A stretch of 7,121 bases of DNA from contig CAJMRD010000095.1 in assembly GCA_905215725.1 (NCBI GenBank), positions 1 through 7,121 on the forward strand. Direction: 5' to 3'. The notes under the pieces are model-generated. The model saw only the letters and a program-made list of their open reading frames with translations, made no database searches and was not told where the DNA came from. This document shows, piece by piece, positions 5,358 to 7,121 of the stretch (position 1 is the stretch's first letter; each line of letters starts with the position of its first letter). The translations under genes were made by a program, and so were the position numbers. The stretch comes from an uncultured bacterium. GTDB lineage: Bacteria > Actinomycetota > Coriobacteriia > Coriobacteriales > Coriobacteriaceae.

Positions 5358-5825
5358 CTACTCAGCGGTCTCCTCAGCAGGAGCCTCCTCGGCAGCCTCG
5401 ACCTTCTTGGGAGCAGCGGCCTTCTTGGGGGCCGGAGCAGCCTTCTTGGCCTTAGGCGTGCAAGGCTCGGTGACGAGCTCCATGATAACGATGGGAGCGT
5501 TGTCGCCCTTGCGGTTACCGAGCTTCATGATGCGGGTGTAACCGCCGTTGCGGTCCTGCCACATACCCTGGGCAGCCTTGTCGAAAATCTCGGCAACGAG
5601 CTGCTTATCGCCGAGCTTGGCGATAGCCAGACGACGAGAGTGCAGGTCGCCCTTCTTGGCCCAGGTGATGATCGGATCGACGACCGAACGCAGCGCCTTA
5701 GCGCGGGTCTCGGTGGTCTTGATGCGGTCGTTCTCGAAGAGGGCCTTAGCAAGGCTCTTCTTCATGGCCTTGGTGTGGCTCGCATCGGTGCCGAGCTTCA
5801 GGCCCTTCTTAACGTTGTGACGCAT
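5358..5825 (-). CDS. rplQ: 50S ribosomal protein L17 (bL17) with extended C-terminal tail
   Basis: L17 binds 23S rRNA in the large ribosomal subunit near the peptide exit tunnel. The core (about 1-120) shows the family pattern: MRHNVKKGLKLGTDASHTKA at the N-terminus, FENDRIKTTETRAKALR (30-46), IITWAKKGDLHSRR (52-65) and NGGYTRIMKLGNRKGDNAPI (93-112), then IVIMELV (112-118). Residues 121-155 form an Ala/Lys/Pro-rich segment that turns acidic at the end (AAEEAPAEETAE), giving 155 residues against roughly 115-130 for compact L17 proteins. The start at 5825 is preceded by GAGGAGA, with a rather long spacer of about 10 nt. It lies 30 nt after rpoA and is followed by a strong terminator, fitting the last gene of the main alpha-operon transcript. 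Confidence 0.97.
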   Translation of the reverse strand: MRHNVKKGLKLGTDASHTKAMKKSLAKALFENDRIKTTETRAKALRSVVDPIITWAKKGDLHSRRLAIAKLGDKQLVAEIFDKAAQGMWQDRNGGYTRIMKLGNRKGDNAPIVIMELVTEPCTPKAKKAAPAPKKAAAPKKVEAAEEAPAEETAE

Positions 5826-5855
5826 GGTCTAGTTTCTCCTCAAATATGCGAAGCA

Positions 5856-6797
5856 TTAAGCCTTCAGGCTCAGGCCCATGGACTCAAGCTTGTCCTTCAC
5901 TTCCTCGATCGACTTAACACCGAAGTTACGGATGTTGAGCAGATCGTTCTCCGAGAACTCAACGAGCTGACGGACCGAGTGAATGCTGGCGCGCTTAAGG
6001 CAGTTGTAGGAACGGACGGAAAGGTCCAAATCCTCGATCTGCTTGTCCAGCTCGGCGTTGTCGTTGGTGACCTCGGGAGCGAAGATCGAAGCCTCCTCCT
6101 CGACCTCGGGGGTCTCGGCAAGGTTCATAAAGGCGGCCATATGCTGGTTGATGATATTGGCAGCCTGGACCACGGCGTCGCGCGGGGCGATGGAGCCGTT
6201 GGTCTCGATCTCGAGGACAAGGCGGTCGTAGTCGGTGTGCTGACCGACACGGCAAGCCTCAACGAGCTTGGCGCAACGGGAAACCGGCGAGTACAGCGAG
6301 TCGACGTGGATCACACCGATGGGATCGTTGTCGCGCTTGTTGGCCTCGCCAGAAACATAGCCGCGGCCATAGCCGATGCGCATGCTCATGGTGAGATGGC
6401 CACCCTCGGTGAGCGTAGCGATGTGCTGCTCGGGGTTGACCAGCTCAAACTCGGACGGAATAAAGAAGTCCGCACCGGTGACCTCGCAGGGGCCGTCAAC
6501 CGAAATGGTGGCGGTCGCCTCGTCGGTCGTGCCGAGAGCCCTGAAGACAAGACCCTTGACATTCAGGACGATGTCGGTGACATCCTCGACCATGTTAGGG
6601 ATGGTCATGAACTCGTGCTGCGCGCCATCGATCTGAATAGCCTCGACGGCGGCACCCTCGAGCGAGGACAGAAGAACGCGACGAAGGGAGTTACCCAGCG
6701 TATCGCCGTAGCCACGCTCGAGCGGCTCGACGGAGACACGAGCAGACGTCTCGTTGATCTCTTCGACCTGAACCTGAGGCCTAATGAATTCTGACAT
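5856..6797 (-). CDS. rpoA: DNA-directed RNA polymerase subunit alpha
   Basis: Alpha dimerises to start core RNA polymerase assembly and contacts promoter UP elements and activators. The protein has 313 residues, typical of the family. The N-terminal domain (about 1-230) includes ERGYGDTLGNSLRRVLLSSL (27-46), the core-assembly signature, and GYGRGYVSGEANK (142-154). An acidic linker (PEVEEEAS, about 230-255) leads to the C-terminal domain, where VRSYNCLKRA (261-270) keeps the DNA-contacting residues equivalent to E. coli Arg265, Asn268 and Lys271, and IRNFGVKSIEEVKDKL (289-304) keeps the second helix-hairpin-helix element. The start at 6797 is preceded by GGAGG with a 6-nt spacer. It lies 32 nt after rpsD and 30 nt before rplQ on the same strand, the usual order of the alpha operon. 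No damage or unusual residues were seen. Confidence 0.98.
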   Translation of the reverse strand: MSEFIRPQVQVEEINETSARVSVEPLERGYGDTLGNSLRRVLLSSLEGAAVEAIQIDGAQHEFMTIPNMVEDVTDIVLNVKGLVFRALGTTDEATATISVDGPCEVTGADFFIPSEFELVNPEQHIATLTEGGHLTMSMRIGYGRGYVSGEANKRDNDPIGVIHVDSLYSPVSRCAKLVEACRVGQHTDYDRLVLEIETNGSIAPRDAVVQAANIINQHMAAFMNLAETPEVEEEASIFAPEVTNDNAELDKQIEDLDLSVRSYNCLKRASIHSVRQLVEFSENDLLNIRNFGVKSIEEVKDKLESMGLSLKA

Positions 6798-6829
6798 GTA
6801 TTACCTCCAGCCTCAGCAGCCCGGATGGA

Positions 6830-7121
6830 CTACTTAGAGTAGAGCTCGACGATGAGCTGCTCGTTGATATCACCGCTGATCTGCTCACGCGTCGGCAGAG
6901 CGAGCACGTTACCAGACAGCTTCTCGATATCGACCTCGAGCCAGCCAGGGACCTCAAAGCGCTCGGAGGAAATCAGAGCCTCCTTGATGGGGAGGAGGTC
7001 ACGGAACTTCTCGCCGACAGCGACGACGTCGCCGGCCTTGACGCGGTAGGACGGGATGTCCACGCGCTTGCCGTTCACGGTGAAGTGACCGTGGTTGACA
7101 AGCTGGCGTGCGTCGCGGCGG
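6830..7121 (-). CDS. rpsD: 30S ribosomal protein S4, C-terminal part (5' end outside window)
   Basis: The last 96 residues of S4 are present; the frame is open to the right edge, beginning RRDARQLVNHGHF. S4 is a primary 16S rRNA binder that nucleates assembly of the small-subunit body and helps accuracy; in many bacteria it also controls its own operon. The visible part holds the end of the S4 RNA-binding domain (ARQLVNHGHFTVNGKRVDI then PSYRVKAGDVVAVGEKFRD) and the conserved C-terminus (VPGWLEVDIEKLSGNVLALP, then TREQISGDINEQLIVELYSK). A GTG at 7078 lies inside the S4 domain and is an internal Val codon, not the gene's start. The gene is followed after 32 nt by rpoA on the same strand, as in the alpha operon. 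Confidence 0.97.
   Translation of the reverse strand, partial: RRDARQLVNHGHFTVNGKRVDIPSYRVKAGDVVAVGEKFRDLLPIKEALISSERFEVPGWLEVDIEKLSGNVLALPTREQISGDINEQLIVELYSK

Noticed and set aside
5343..6794. 483-codon plus-strand open frame antisense to rplQ and rpoA
   Set aside because: It mirrors two certain genes on the minus strand, its translation is Leu/Gly/Val-rich without domains, and no ribosome binding site supports it. Long antisense frames are expected opposite GC-rich highly expressed genes.
6811..6829. Possible regulatory structure between rpsD and rpoA
   Set aside because: The gap is only 32 nt, mostly the rpoA ribosome binding site, with no convincing hairpin.

Overview
The window is a housekeeping stretch of a moderately high-GC Gram-positive chromosome. 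The protein sequences of RpoA, S4, L17, TruA and the class A penicillin-binding protein, together with the order rpsD-rpoA-rplQ-truA, suggest an actinobacterium, most likely a Coriobacteriia member such as Collinsella. That assignment is recognition by eye, not a database result.

Left part (1-2544). Two genes diverge from a gap of about 160 bp. On the minus strand is the first 38 codons of a probable peptidase U32 family protein. On the plus strand is a complete bifunctional class A penicillin-binding protein (733 aa from the best start at 279), with all GT51 glycosyltransferase and transpeptidase motifs and a long acidic/poly-Thr/Gly-Thr-Ser/Thr-Pro tail. It ends in a strong intrinsic terminator. 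Inside the tail-coding DNA is a perfect 28-bp palindrome.

Middle part (2586-4443). Minus-strand genes run leftward: a divergent GT2-like glycosyltransferase with a TTG start, then the arginine repressor argR, which ends in its own terminator tail-to-tail with that of the penicillin-binding protein gene. ArgR carries Asn-Asp where the family usually has Asp-Asp in the arginine pocket. A 15-bp palindrome lies 34 bp upstream of its start.

Right part (4441-7121). This is the end of the ribosomal alpha operon, read leftward: rpsD (5' end outside the window), rpoA, rplQ, a strong intrinsic terminator, then truA. The genes supply a ribosomal small-subunit protein, the RNA polymerase alpha subunit, a large-subunit protein and a tRNA pseudouridine synthase. 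Gaps of about 30 nt between rpsD, rpoA and rplQ fit co-transcription; the terminator before truA suggests reduced or separate expression of truA and what follows.

No tRNA, rRNA, CRISPR array, insertion sequence or integrase was seen. I found no clear new multi-gene system. The points most worth a second look are the cysteine-rich GT2-like protein with a changed metal-binding motif, the ArgR ligand-site change, and the 28-bp palindrome.
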